DNA of 64,000 nucleotides from Verrucomicrobiia bacterium (GTDB lineage: Bacteria > Verrucomicrobiota > Verrucomicrobiia > JABWAM01), in assembly GCA_028687435.1 (NCBI GenBank), contig JAQUAF010000001.1, positions 1 to 64,000 on the forward strand, in the 5' to 3' direction. The translations under genes were made by a program, and so were the position numbers. Shown here in pieces: positions 33,796 through 41,962 of this stretch (the first letter of the stretch is position 1; each line of letters opens with the position of its first letter). The notes beneath the pieces are model-generated. The model made no database searches. It was not told the DNA's origin and saw only the letters and a program-made list of their open reading frames with translations.

Positions 33796-35379
33796 CTAGT
33801 GCGCCTGCTCAACTGCGGCGGGACCGCTGCTCAGGCGAAGGTCGTTGCCCGGACGCACAAGCTCGATGTTGTTGACATCCAAGGTCAAGCCCATGACTTT
33901 TTCCAATACGGCCAGTGAAATATTGTAATCGGCAATGGCGCTGATCTCGCTGGTTTCGGAGGAAATCAAATCCCGTTGCAACCGAAGCACCTCAAAGCTG
34001 GTGGATGTGCCGATCTGCATCTTGGCAAACTCCCCCTCATAAACCGCGCGGGCGGTCTGGACGGAGACCCTCGCGGCCTTGATCCTCTGGTAATTGTAGT
34101 CCACCGCCTTGATGGCCTTGTCCACACCCACCACAATGTTCTGCTCGACGAGTTTCAACTGCAGGATGGCCTGTTCCTTTTGCAAGCGGGTGGCTTCATA
34201 TTTCCCCTCCGCAGCCAGATCTGGGAGCGGAATGGTGACGGCCAGCCCGGCAGACCACTCCTTGTCACGAATGTCCATGGAACGGGTGAAACTCGTGCCG
34301 ATGCCGTTGTAGCCATAGGTTCCCTGCAAATCCACCTGCGGATATCGCTGATTTTTGTCGTATCGCAACTGGAGTTGAAGCTTGTCGATGTTCAACATCG
34401 CCTGCCGGTAATCAGGACGATTCTCCATGGCCTTGACAATGGCCAGATCCACATCCATCGCCGGCCATTCCCGATCCAACGGACGGTCCATGGGTTGAAT
34501 GGGACGATGCCGGATATCCGCCATGTCCCGGGCAATCAACGCCCTCAAATCAATCGTCCGCTCCGCAACGGATTTGTTGGCCAGCACCACCGACTCCTCG
34601 TTCTTGGCAACCTCGGCTTCGGCCTTGGTGATGTCCAGGGCTGCCAGGCTCCCAATGGACACCTTCTTCCGGTTGTCTTCCAAAAGCCTGACGGAATACT
34701 CCAAAGACTTGAATTGCACCTTGCGATTTTCCAATGCGGAACACAATTGATAATAAGCCTCCCGGACCTGGGTCACCACATCCATCACCTTGTAGGCAAA
34801 CCCTTCGTTGGAATACATGACCTGCTTCTGGGCAATGCGCAACGGAGTCAGGTTCACATCCGTGCCAAAGTTCCTGAGCAAGGGTTGCGTCAGGGTCAGC
34901 CCCCAATTGCTTGAATAATAATCACGAAATGCGCCGCTGATGGTCTGGGTGTCCGTGGCGGCAAACCCCAGATTATAGGTGGCGCCGGAAGAAGTTTTCC
35001 CCTGAAAGCTTGGCGCCAAGGTCATGGTCCGCGTCTGGCTGTAGGGAAGACCGCCCGAAAAATTTCCGTCTCCATAATCAAGAGGAGTACGGGTTTCACC
35101 GTAGCCGGGGGTGATGACAAAAGAGGGAACAAAAGCGCCCCGGGCTGTGGTGACCCCCGCCTCGCTGATCATGGGATTCAGGCGCTCAATGGAAATATTG
35201 AGATTGTTTTGAAGCGCCATGCTCAAACAATCACGAACGGTCAACGGAAGCGGATCGGTGTTTTTATCCTCCCCCCGTCCTTCATCCGCTGTCCACCCCA
35301 TGAAAAGCAACAACCCCGCCATGCAAAAACAATGCAGGCGCAAGACCGCAGGCGAAAAAATAACAGGCAAAGACAACAT
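33796..35379 (-). CDS. TolC-family outer-membrane efflux protein
   Basis: This product of 527 aa has an N-terminal signal (MLSLPVIFSPAVLRLHCFCM, extending through LLFMGWTA) and the duplicated TolC pattern of long helices. One helix set surrounds VREAYYQLCSALENRK and another AISLAVLEK-like NISLAVLEKVMGLTL near the end. It forms the outer-membrane tunnel of a tripartite exporter. The divergent ABC pair at 35618-37683 is the likely inner-membrane partner, but no membrane-fusion protein gene is present. The start is supported by a promoter ending 12 bp upstream. Confidence 0.9.
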   Translation of the reverse strand: MLSLPVIFSPAVLRLHCFCMAGLLLFMGWTADEGRGEDKNTDPLPLTVRDCLSMALQNNLNISIERLNPMISEAGVTTARGAFVPSFVITPGYGETRTPLDYGDGNFSGGLPYSQTRTMTLAPSFQGKTSSGATYNLGFAATDTQTISGAFRDYYSSNWGLTLTQPLLRNFGTDVNLTPLRIAQKQVMYSNEGFAYKVMDVVTQVREAYYQLCSALENRKVQFKSLEYSVRLLEDNRKKVSIGSLAALDITKAEAEVAKNEESVVLANKSVAERTIDLRALIARDMADIRHRPIQPMDRPLDREWPAMDVDLAIVKAMENRPDYRQAMLNIDKLQLQLRYDKNQRYPQVDLQGTYGYNGIGTSFTRSMDIRDKEWSAGLAVTIPLPDLAAEGKYEATRLQKEQAILQLKLVEQNIVVGVDKAIKAVDYNYQRIKAARVSVQTARAVYEGEFAKMQIGTSTSFEVLRLQRDLISSETSEISAIADYNISLAVLEKVMGLTLDVNNIELVRPGNDLRLSSGPAAVEQAH

Positions 35380-35391
35380 GATGCAACCCGC

Positions 35392-35420
35392 AATCTAAAG
35401 CATAACGAGAGGACTTGCAA
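35392..35420 (-). promoter_or_regulatory. promoter of the TolC-family gene
   Basis: TTGCAA (35420-35415), 17 bp spacer, TAGATT (35397-35392), ending 12 bp before the ATG at 35379. Confidence 0.5.
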
Positions 35421-35525
35421 GCCGCGACCGAATGGTGCACTTTTATATCCACCACGGCATCAAGCGGTTACACTTACTCCGCGCAAACATCCCGAGGACA
35501 GCAGCTCAAGAAACCCGTTTTTTAA

Positions 35526-35541
35526 TCCCATCCCCATGGGA
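35526..35541. repeat. small hairpin TCCCAT/ATGGGA upstream of the ABC genes
   Basis: A perfect 6-bp stem with a CCCC loop, about 80 nt before the ABC ATPase start. It might be an RNA leader hairpin; there is no T-run. Confidence 0.25.
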
Positions 35542-35617
35542 GGCGGGACTTCCGAACAGCCCATTCTCAAGATGAACATGCCGCGCACGATTGCAACAAT
35601 ACAGCTTATTCCCCAAA

Positions 35618-36289
35618 ATGGCATTGGTTGAACTCAGACAGGTGACCAAAATCTACCGGGTGGCCGGAGAGGAGGTGCGCGCCTTGGATGGCATCAATCT
35701 GGACATTCAGGAGGGGGAGTTCATTTCCATCATCGGCCCGTCAGGAAGCGGAAAATCAACGCTCATGCACCTGCTGGGATGCCTCGACTCCCCCACTTCG
35801 GGCTCCATCCGGCTGGATGGCATGGACCTGAGCAAGGCCGGGGCCAACCGGCTGGCGCGGATTCGCAACCAAAAAATCGGCTTTGTTTTCCAGTCTTTCA
35901 ACCTGTTGCAACGCTTGAATGTTCTGCAAAACGTGGAACTGCCGCTGATTTACGCAGGCATGGGTGGACGGCGCCGGCACGAACTGGCAACCCATGCCCT
36001 CGAACAAGTGGAACTGCTGCACCGGGCCAAACACCGGCCCAACCAACTGTCCGGCGGCCAATGCCAACGCGTCGCCATTGCCCGGGCTCTGGTCAACGAC
36101 CCCCGGATCATTTTCGCGGATGAACCAACAGGAAATCTCGACAGTCATACAGGCGGCGCGATTCTGAGCATCTTCCGTGACCTGAGCCATAAGGGACGGA
36201 CCATCGTGCTGGTGACGCACGACCCGAAAATCGCCGATCAAACCGAACGGCGGATCGAAATCCGGGATGGAAAAATCTGCAACTCCTAG
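35618..36289 (+). CDS. MacB/LolD-type ABC transporter ATPase
   Basis: This product of 223 aa has Walker [16 protein letters not shown], signature [15 protein letters not shown] and Walker [15 protein letters not shown], all standard for the MacB/LolD/FtsE class. The start [13 protein letters not shown] at 35618 is normal for this class; the longer ORF to 35591 is not. It powers the permease encoded 14 nt downstream. The transporter may export a peptide, lipoprotein or small toxin. Confidence 0.93.
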   Translation: MALVELRQVTKIYRVAGEEVRALDGINLDIQEGEFISIIGPSGSGKSTLMHLLGCLDSPTSGSIRLDGMDLSKAGANRLARIRNQKIGFVFQSFNLLQRLNVLQNVELPLIYAGMGGRRRHELATHALEQVELLHRAKHRPNQLSGGQCQRVAIARALVNDPRIIFADEPTGNLDSHTGGAILSIFRDLSHKGRTIVLVTHDPKIADQTERRIEIRDGKICNS

Positions 36290-36303
36290 CGTTCCACGGG
36301 ATC

Positions 36304-37683
36304 ATGCTGCTTTTCCTTTCCATCAACGTGGGGCTGAAGGAAATTTTCGCGCACAAAATCCGCTCCTTCCTGATGATGACCGGCATCATTCTGGGCGTGG
36401 TCAGCCTGGTCGTCACCTTTGCCATTGTGGACGGATCCATCCGGGCAACAGAGGAAAGACTCATCATGCACGGCGGCGTGGAGCGCGTCTCGGTCATCAA
36501 GCAGGATGTCCCCACCGGCAAGGAGGAACTCAAGGATCTCTCTCCGGGAATCACCATTGAAGACGCCAAAATCATCCAGACCGAATGCCCCCATGTTGTC
36601 GCCGTGTCACCCGAAGTGAGCCTGGGAATGCCTTCCGTCCAATATCTGAACAAAACAGTCCGCGCCGGAGTCACAGGCGTAACCGAACCCTATCTGATGG
36701 TCAACTATGCCAATCAATGGAAAATCGGCGCCGGGCGTTTCATCTCCGATCTGGATCTTGAAACTGACGCCATGGTCTGCGTCATTGGAGAATCTGTCTG
36801 GGCCGAACTGGAGCAGCCGGATGATGAAAGCCCGCTGGACAACACCATCAAAATCAATGATCAACCATTCAAAATCATCGGAGTCATTCCCATTCCCGAA
36901 TCGGAAACCGAACGCAAACGAAGGGAATCCGGCAAGATGCAGACCCGGCTGGAAAGGGAACAAAAACGTCGCAGCGGGCTGGCTTCCTACCTCAGCAGAT
37001 TCAAATCCAAAAAAGCCATTTCCAGATATTACGGTGAAAACCTGGTCGTTTTGATTCCCCTGACCACCATGCAATCCCTTTTTAAATCAGCCAGCCGGGA
37101 CCTTGGCTACAATCAGAAAGGTCCTGATCCGGCTCTCTCGGCGCTTAATTTCAAGGTCAAAAACGTGTCCGTCCTGGCGGACACGATTGACAAGGCGCGC
37201 GCCGCCCTGCTGAAAACCCACCGGGGCGTTGAGGACTTCGGCTTCAACACCCGCGAAAACTGGTACTCCTTTATGAAACCGGCGCTGACAGTAAAATTCA
37301 TAAAAGGCGCGATCATGGCCGGCATCAGCATGGTGGTGGGAGGAATTGGCATCGCCAACATCATGCTGGCCAGCATCGCGGAACGCATTCGCGAAATCGG
37401 CATCCGCATGGCGGTGGGCGCGAGGCGAAGGGATATCTTCTGGCAGATCCTGGTCGAAAGCTGCGCGCTGGCGGTCATTGGCGGGATCCTGGGCATCGGA
37501 GCGTCTTTCGGCGCAATACGGCTGTTTGAACAATACGGGCAATTCGACTATGCACTGATCGTCACTCTCGACCGGATGGCAATCGCGGTGGGAGCCTCGG
37601 CGCTGACAGGACTGCTGTCCGGCTTTTATCCCGCCCTTCGTGCCGCTCATCTCAAACCGCTTGAAGCGCTGCGCTTCGAATAA
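36304..37683 (+). CDS. MacB-like ABC transporter permease (FtsX fold)
   Basis: This product of 459 aa has one N-terminal helix (about residues 18-40, FLMMTGIILGVVSLVVTFAI), a large periplasmic MacB_PCD-like domain, and three C-terminal helices including FIKGAIMAGISMVVGGIGIANIM and ALTGLLSGFYPALRAA. The block IREIGIRMAVGARRRDIFWQIL is the conserved cytoplasmic coupling loop. With the ATPase upstream it makes a complete half-set of a MacB-type exporter. The TolC gene in the opposite direction is a likely partner, though MacA is missing. Confidence 0.9.
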   Translation: MLLFLSINVGLKEIFAHKIRSFLMMTGIILGVVSLVVTFAIVDGSIRATEERLIMHGGVERVSVIKQDVPTGKEELKDLSPGITIEDAKIIQTECPHVVAVSPEVSLGMPSVQYLNKTVRAGVTGVTEPYLMVNYANQWKIGAGRFISDLDLETDAMVCVIGESVWAELEQPDDESPLDNTIKINDQPFKIIGVIPIPESETERKRRESGKMQTRLEREQKRRSGLASYLSRFKSKKAISRYYGENLVVLIPLTTMQSLFKSASRDLGYNQKGPDPALSALNFKVKNVSVLADTIDKARAALLKTHRGVEDFGFNTRENWYSFMKPALTVKFIKGAIMAGISMVVGGIGIANIMLASIAERIREIGIRMAVGARRRDIFWQILVESCALAVIGGILGIGASFGAIRLFEQYGQFDYALIVTLDRMAIAVGASALTGLLSGFYPALRAAHLKPLEALRFE

Positions 37684-37700
37684 ACCTGATAAAATTCCCT

Positions 37701-37721
37701 GCCTTCAGTCTTCAATCTGTC
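37701..37721. repeat. dispersed short repeat, ACTGAAGGCTGAAG family (inverted copy)
   Basis: GCCTTCAGTCTTCAATCTGT between the convergent ABC permease and Memo-AMMECR1 genes; its end touches the latter's stop codon. Confidence 0.5.
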
Positions 37722-39240
37722 AAAACACCTGCGCGGTAAAAACATACAGCTGAACATCAGGGGTTTTCCATGCATCGCGGGAAAGGCCGGCCTTCTGTTC
37801 GCACAATGTCCCCATGAAAGTTTCCAAATCCCATCCTGTTTCCGTCGCCACCTGTGGCAGAAAAACTCCGCTGCGAAACCCCTTCGCCACCTGCACGCCA
37901 TGTTTGCCCAACCGGATCTCATGCCAATCCTTGATCCGGCGAAGAGGACTCAATACTGAAATTTCATAACGCAAATCGTTCAGTTCTCCAGCCGTCACCG
38001 GCGGAAATCTGTGGTCCTGCGTGGCAGCTGAAATGGCCATCTCAATAATCACCTTGTAAAGCGGCTCCGGTGATGCAAAACGCCCGATGCATCCCCTCAA
38101 TTCCCCCCGTTTTTTCAGCGTCACAAAGGCTCCCCCCCCCTTTTCCAAGGCAGGCCAGCGATTGTCGAAAACGGGAACTTTATGACTGGTCACCCATCCC
38201 TCCACTGATTGTTTTGCCAGTTCAAGCAACGCCTTCTGTTCCTCCTTGCCCAATCCATCGTCTTCCCTTCTTTTCCCGCGTGCCTCACCCGTCGTCTTCC
38301 CATCGTCATAAAAAGCGATGGCAGCATACCCCACCACCCGGTTTCGATCACCGCTGGCATCGCTGGAATTTGCGCTCTTGAGCAAAATCGCCTTTCTCGC
38401 ATCCAACTCCGCAGCCAGCAACATGGCCGCGCGGATCGATTGTTCCCCGCAGGCAAAAGTAACCGCATTCGGAACCCCCTGCTGTCTCAGCCTCGAGAGC
38501 GTCCGTGTGAATTGCCCCGCATCACCCGTCATGATCGCTTTGATCACCTCTCCATCCACGCGCCGTGCGTCGGCATCCGATGGGTAATGCGACAAATCGC
38601 TGCTTGCCACCACCAGCGTCCTTTCATCCACCAAATCCTTCAAGGCCTTGGCCACCGTCTCCGACATCCGATCCGCGCCTGCGCCAAACAACACCGGCAC
38701 AATCGCAAACTTTTTCAACACCCTTTGCAAAAAAGGCAATTGGACTTCCAACGAATGCTCCCTGACATGCGCCTTGGGCAGGGGCATCACCTTGTCCCCT
38801 CCCATGATCAGCCGTTTGCACAGGGACGCATTCACCTCCACCGGGCCCAAGGGAGTTTGAAACGCCCCCGATGGATAAACCGCCACCCCGTCAAAGGCCT
38901 CCTGATGACTGTCTCCCAACAGGACGACCGTATTGACCTCCTGTCCGCTCAGGCGCTTGTAGGCATATGCAGCCACCCCTCCGGAATAGACATATCCCGC
39001 ATGCGGCACGATCAACACCCGGATGCGTCCCGGCACAACCGGCGGCGCCGCCTCCCTCAACAACCGGTCCACCTCCGCCCCAAGCGCTTCTCTGCCACCG
39101 GGATAAAACTGCCCTGCCACCGCCGCCGGACGAACCCCATCCTCTTTTCCCTCCCCCCCCTGCGCGCACCCCAAAAAGGGCAAAACCAATAAGCACCCCA
39201 TCATCCAAAACCTGACTAAAAAAAACGCCCGCCATTTCAT
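37720..39240 (-). CDS. exported Memo-AMMECR1 fusion (AmmeMemoRadiSam proteins B and A)
   Basis: This product of 506 aa begins with a signal sequence ending in a lipobox-like FLGC (Cys25, MKWRAFFLVRFWMMGCLLVL then PFLGCAQ). A Memo domain follows (about 40-290) with VLIVPHAGYVYSGG, LLGDSHQEAFDG, SSDLSHYPSD and FACGEQSIRAAM. The C-terminal AMMECR1 domain (about 320-506) has LRGCIGRF. The two together are proteins B and A of the AmmeMemoRadiSam system, whose chemistry is not known. The radical SAM partner is the next gene upstream. An export signal on this enzyme set is unexpected. The start at 39240 is supported by a promoter ending 6 bp upstream; 39258 would place five residues before this Met. 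Confidence 0.85.
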   Translation of the reverse strand: MKWRAFFLVRFWMMGCLLVLPFLGCAQGGEGKEDGVRPAAVAGQFYPGGREALGAEVDRLLREAAPPVVPGRIRVLIVPHAGYVYSGGVAAYAYKRLSGQEVNTVVLLGDSHQEAFDGVAVYPSGAFQTPLGPVEVNASLCKRLIMGGDKVMPLPKAHVREHSLEVQLPFLQRVLKKFAIVPVLFGAGADRMSETVAKALKDLVDERTLVVASSDLSHYPSDADARRVDGEVIKAIMTGDAGQFTRTLSRLRQQGVPNAVTFACGEQSIRAAMLLAAELDARKAILLKSANSSDASGDRNRVVGYAAIAFYDDGKTTGEARGKRREDDGLGKEEQKALLELAKQSVEGWVTSHKVPVFDNRWPALEKGGGAFVTLKKRGELRGCIGRFASPEPLYKVIIEMAISAATQDHRFPPVTAGELNDLRYEISVLSPLRRIKDWHEIRLGKHGVQVAKGFRSGVFLPQVATETGWDLETFMGTLCEQKAGLSRDAWKTPDVQLYVFTAQVF

Positions 39241-39246
39241 GCCCCC

Positions 39247-39275
39247 ACTGTACCCCATCGGCCTTCAGCCTTCAA
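39247..39275 (-). promoter_or_regulatory. promoter of the Memo-AMMECR1 gene, built from a dispersed repeat
   Basis: TTGAAG (39275-39270), 17 bp spacer, TACAGT (39252-39247), ending 6 bp before the ATG at 39240. The -35 box lies inside the dispersed repeat copy at 39261-39288. Confidence 0.45.
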
Positions 39276-39288
39276 CCTTCAGTCTGCC
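39261..39288. repeat. dispersed short repeat, ACTGAAGGCTGAAG family (inverted copy)
   Basis: Three related units: GCCTTCAGCCTTCAACC, then TTCAGTCTGCC. It supplies the -35 of the promoter above. It is the longest copy in the window. Confidence 0.55.
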
Positions 39289-39291
39289 TGC

Positions 39292-40392
39292 TCACTCCCA
39301 GATCCCCGGGATGCGTTCGCCACCGGGGGTCACGCCCTTGTTCAACCGGTTGGCCGTCACAAAATACCCCTGCCGTTCAATCACTGCCTCGCCGGATTTC
39401 GGCGCATACGTCGTCGCCCCCTCACGATCCGCAATATTGCCCGTATAAACATATTTAAGTCCTTCCTGACGCGCCATTTGACGGGCTTTCAGCAGGGTTT
39501 CCTCCGGTGTTGGCGGCAGATTTTGCAATTTATAGATGGGATAAAAACGGGAAAACTGCAGCGGCGTCTCATCTCCCAGATTTCGCCTCACCCACCGAAC
39601 CAGCTCCCGAATCTGTTTTTCGCTGTCATTTTTTCCCGGCACCATCAGGTTCACAACTTCCAGCCATACCCCCTCCTGCCGGATCACCTTCATGGATTCC
39701 AGCACAGGGTCAAGGGTTCCCCCCACCACTTGAAGATAAAACTCCTCATCATACCCCTTGAAATCCACCTTGAATGCGTCGATATGCTTGAGCAATTTCC
39801 TCAACGGCTCCGGATTGATGTACCCCGAACTCACCACCACCGTCTTGAGCCCCTGTTTTCGGGCCAGTTGCGCCACATCAAGCATGTATTCGTAAAAAAT
39901 CACCGGCTCATTGTAGGTAAACGCGATCGACCGGCTCCCGCTTTTGACCGCCGCCCCGACCACCGCATCCGGCGTCATGGGGGTTGACGACAAATCGTGA
40001 GGAAAAACCTGCGAAATCTGCCAGTTCTGGCAAAAGAGACACCTCAAATTGCAACCTGTGGTGGCAATGGAAAACGCCTTGGTCCCGGGCAACACATGAT
40101 AGAACGGTTTTTTTTCAATGGGATCCACATTCGCCGACACCACCTGCCCGTAAACCATGGATTTCAATACTCCTCCCACATTCTTCCGCGCCCGGCAAAC
40201 CCCAAACTGCCCCTCGGGCAATACGCACAACCTTGGACACAACAGACATTTGACCTTTCCCCCCTCCGCTTTTTCCCAAAAAAGCGCCTCGTGCGAACCG
40301 CCTCCCGCCGAAGTCTTTTCCCGCGCCAGGATTTGCGCCACAGCCAAAGCCACCACCAAAAAGCCAAACAAACCAGCCAGCCATTTCTTCAT
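39292..40392 (-). CDS. AmmeMemoRadiSam radical SAM enzyme with N-terminal signal/anchor
   Basis: This product of 366 aa has the SAM cluster motif C114-x3-C118-x2-C121 (TTGCNLRCLFCQNWQ). A second Cys set precedes it (C49, C52, C56, C66 in CLLCPRLC...GVC), as in the AmmeMemoRadiSam family. Residues 1-22 (MKKWLAGLFGFLVVALAVAQ) look like a Sec signal or membrane anchor with positive charges inside, so the catalytic part would face the periplasm. That is unexpected for a radical SAM enzyme. The start at 40392 is backed by a promoter (TTGAGC-17-TAGAAT) 8 bp upstream; a GTG at 40410 is an alternative. It is transcribed separately from the Memo-AMMECR1 gene. Confidence 0.85.
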   Translation of the reverse strand: MKKWLAGLFGFLVVALAVAQILAREKTSAGGGSHEALFWEKAEGGKVKCLLCPRLCVLPEGQFGVCRARKNVGGVLKSMVYGQVVSANVDPIEKKPFYHVLPGTKAFSIATTGCNLRCLFCQNWQISQVFPHDLSSTPMTPDAVVGAAVKSGSRSIAFTYNEPVIFYEYMLDVAQLARKQGLKTVVVSSGYINPEPLRKLLKHIDAFKVDFKGYDEEFYLQVVGGTLDPVLESMKVIRQEGVWLEVVNLMVPGKNDSEKQIRELVRWVRRNLGDETPLQFSRFYPIYKLQNLPPTPEETLLKARQMARQEGLKYVYTGNIADREGATTYAPKSGEAVIERQGYFVTANRLNKGVTPGGERIPGIWE

Positions 40393-40400
40393 GCTCCGAA

Positions 40401-40429
40401 ATTCTACCACCCTTCAAGCCCATGCTCAA
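40401..40429 (-). promoter_or_regulatory. promoter of the AmmeMemoRadiSam radical SAM gene
   Basis: TTGAGC (40429-40424), 17 bp spacer, TAGAAT (40406-40401), ending 8 bp before the ATG at 40392. Confidence 0.55.
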
Positions 40430-40469
40430 GCCGCCAGCAACAATTCAGCCCTTTCCATGATGGATGGAC

Positions 40470-41717
40470 TCATCCCAAAAAGAGCGGACGAATATGACGA
40501 TCGAAAAGATTTTCAGTCACATTCCGCGCAATCACCGCCTCGTGCTTTTGCAGCGCGTCGTCGTAGCGTTTGCCCATTTCGGCGGCAATCTTGAAACTCA
40601 CATGAACCAATTGACGCAAATGAGGGTTGAAACCGGGACATTTCTGGTTGTGCTGCAAGGCCGCGACAAACTGGACGCTGCTCCATCCTTTCACTTCCGC
40701 CGGCGCCGGCAACTTTGCCGGGTTGATGTCAATGACCGTCGCATAAGGTTTGCTCAATTCTTCCCGCCGTCCATATGCCAATTCGTAAATCTCCGCCGCC
40801 AGTTTCAATCCGTCCCCACCCGCCATTGCCAGACCAACGACCTCCTCCAGCCAGGTGGTGCCCGCAGTCTTCAGATGCACCCCCGCATCAAACTTCTTCA
40901 TCGCCGAACGCATGATGGGATACAGGGAAAACTTGTCGCTGCCCGAATGAACGCTCAACTTCAATGAAGATGGCAGCTTGAATTCGCTCACCGCATGGGC
41001 CAGCACCGCGAGATCCTCCTCGAACTCCTTGGCAAACTGTTTCACATCGCCCACGTAATCCACTCCCTTGTTGAAACGGCCCGTAAACTTCGGAGCAATC
41101 GTCTGCGCAGGAACCCCCTCCTTTGCCAAAGCCGCCAGAATCACCAGCAACTCCACCGGCGTCTGCGGATGTTCCGACTCGTCCATCGATACCTCGGTCA
41201 CAAAACAGTCCGCGCCCTTCGCTTTTTCAATGTGCCGGTATGTCTTCGCCGCCTCTTTCACAGCTGTCAAATACTTGCGCCCGATGGATTCCAATTGGGA
41301 TTTTGAAATCTGCAATGGCTGATCGATTCCCTTCACTTTCACAGTGCCAGCCAATCCTTGTTGAGCATCGACAAATTGCCTCAAATCCTGTTCCGCAGGC
41401 GCCATTCCAATGAAATCCGCCACGTCGAGAGTAAAAAAATCGCAAGCCGCCAGAAATCCATCCACGTTCTTCAAATTAATATGGTCGGCATCCAGATAGT
41501 AAGAATGCTTCCAACCCGCCGCCTTCACTGCCGCATCCGCGCTTTGACGAGTCTGGGCGGGTTTCGTCCCAATCAAGGTATGTTCGCGATTTGACTTGTT
41601 CCATACCGGCACAACAACGCTTCCCTGCTCACATGCCATCGATAGCGCACACAGTTGAGCCTTGGCTTGGCGGCCAAATCGGTCACCTACTCCCATGGAA
41701 AATTTTTCGATTTTCAT
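40470..41717 (-). CDS. tagaturonate epimerase family protein
   Basis: This product of 415 aa resembles UxaE, which converts tagaturonate to fructuronate in galacturonate breakdown. Supporting blocks are VGDRFGRQA at the N-terminus, YYLDADHINL, FFTLDVADFIG, LSVHSGSDKFSLYP and LKTAGTTWLEEVVGLA, with the His/Asp residues expected for metal binding. No other uronate gene is close, so the specific substrate is inferred from the family. The start at 41717 is set by the promoter 8 bp upstream; the longer reading to 41759 is rejected. Confidence 0.75.
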   Translation of the reverse strand: MKIEKFSMGVGDRFGRQAKAQLCALSMACEQGSVVVPVWNKSNREHTLIGTKPAQTRQSADAAVKAAGWKHSYYLDADHINLKNVDGFLAACDFFTLDVADFIGMAPAEQDLRQFVDAQQGLAGTVKVKGIDQPLQISKSQLESIGRKYLTAVKEAAKTYRHIEKAKGADCFVTEVSMDESEHPQTPVELLVILAALAKEGVPAQTIAPKFTGRFNKGVDYVGDVKQFAKEFEEDLAVLAHAVSEFKLPSSLKLSVHSGSDKFSLYPIMRSAMKKFDAGVHLKTAGTTWLEEVVGLAMAGGDGLKLAAEIYELAYGRREELSKPYATVIDINPAKLPAPAEVKGWSSVQFVAALQHNQKCPGFNPHLRQLVHVSFKIAAEMGKRYDDALQKHEAVIARNVTENLFDRHIRPLFLG

Positions 41718-41725
41718 ATAAAATG

Positions 41726-41754
41726 ATCCTAACACGAGTTGGGATGATTTGCAA
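41726..41754 (-). promoter_or_regulatory. promoter of the tagaturonate epimerase gene
   Basis: TTGCAA (41754-41749), 17 bp spacer, TAGGAT (41731-41726), ending 8 bp before the ATG at 41717. The AGGAT that might pass for a Shine-Dalgarno sequence is part of this -10. Confidence 0.6.
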
Positions 41755-41814
41755 CTCAATCATTTTTTATGAGGCTCGCCTTTGCACAGCGCTACGGCTT
41801 CTCAGGGAAGACCG

Positions 41815-41852
41815 GCATTTTTGACAGGATCAACAGAATTTATAGGATTTTA
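41815..41852. repeat. dispersed repeat, GACAGGATTAACAGGATT family
   Basis: TTTTTGACAGGATCAACAGA then ATTTATAGGATTTT, in the 245-nt gap between the divergent epimerase and ankyrin genes. Confidence 0.55.
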
Positions 41853-41910
41853 ATTCCGCCTCAACCAAAACAACCCTTTGTCTTCCAATGGGTTAGAAAA
41901 AAATATTTAT

Positions 41911-41939
41911 TTGTCTAGATGGATAAAATGGACTATACT
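41911..41939 (+). promoter_or_regulatory. promoter of the ankyrin protein gene
   Basis: TTGTCT (41911-41916), 17 bp spacer, TATACT (41934-41939). A ~17-nt leader follows that holds GAGGGGG (41955-41961) as ribosome binding site just before the ATG at 41963, so this gene is not leaderless. Confidence 0.65.
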
Positions 41940-41962
41940 ATATGATAAGAATCTGAGGGGGT

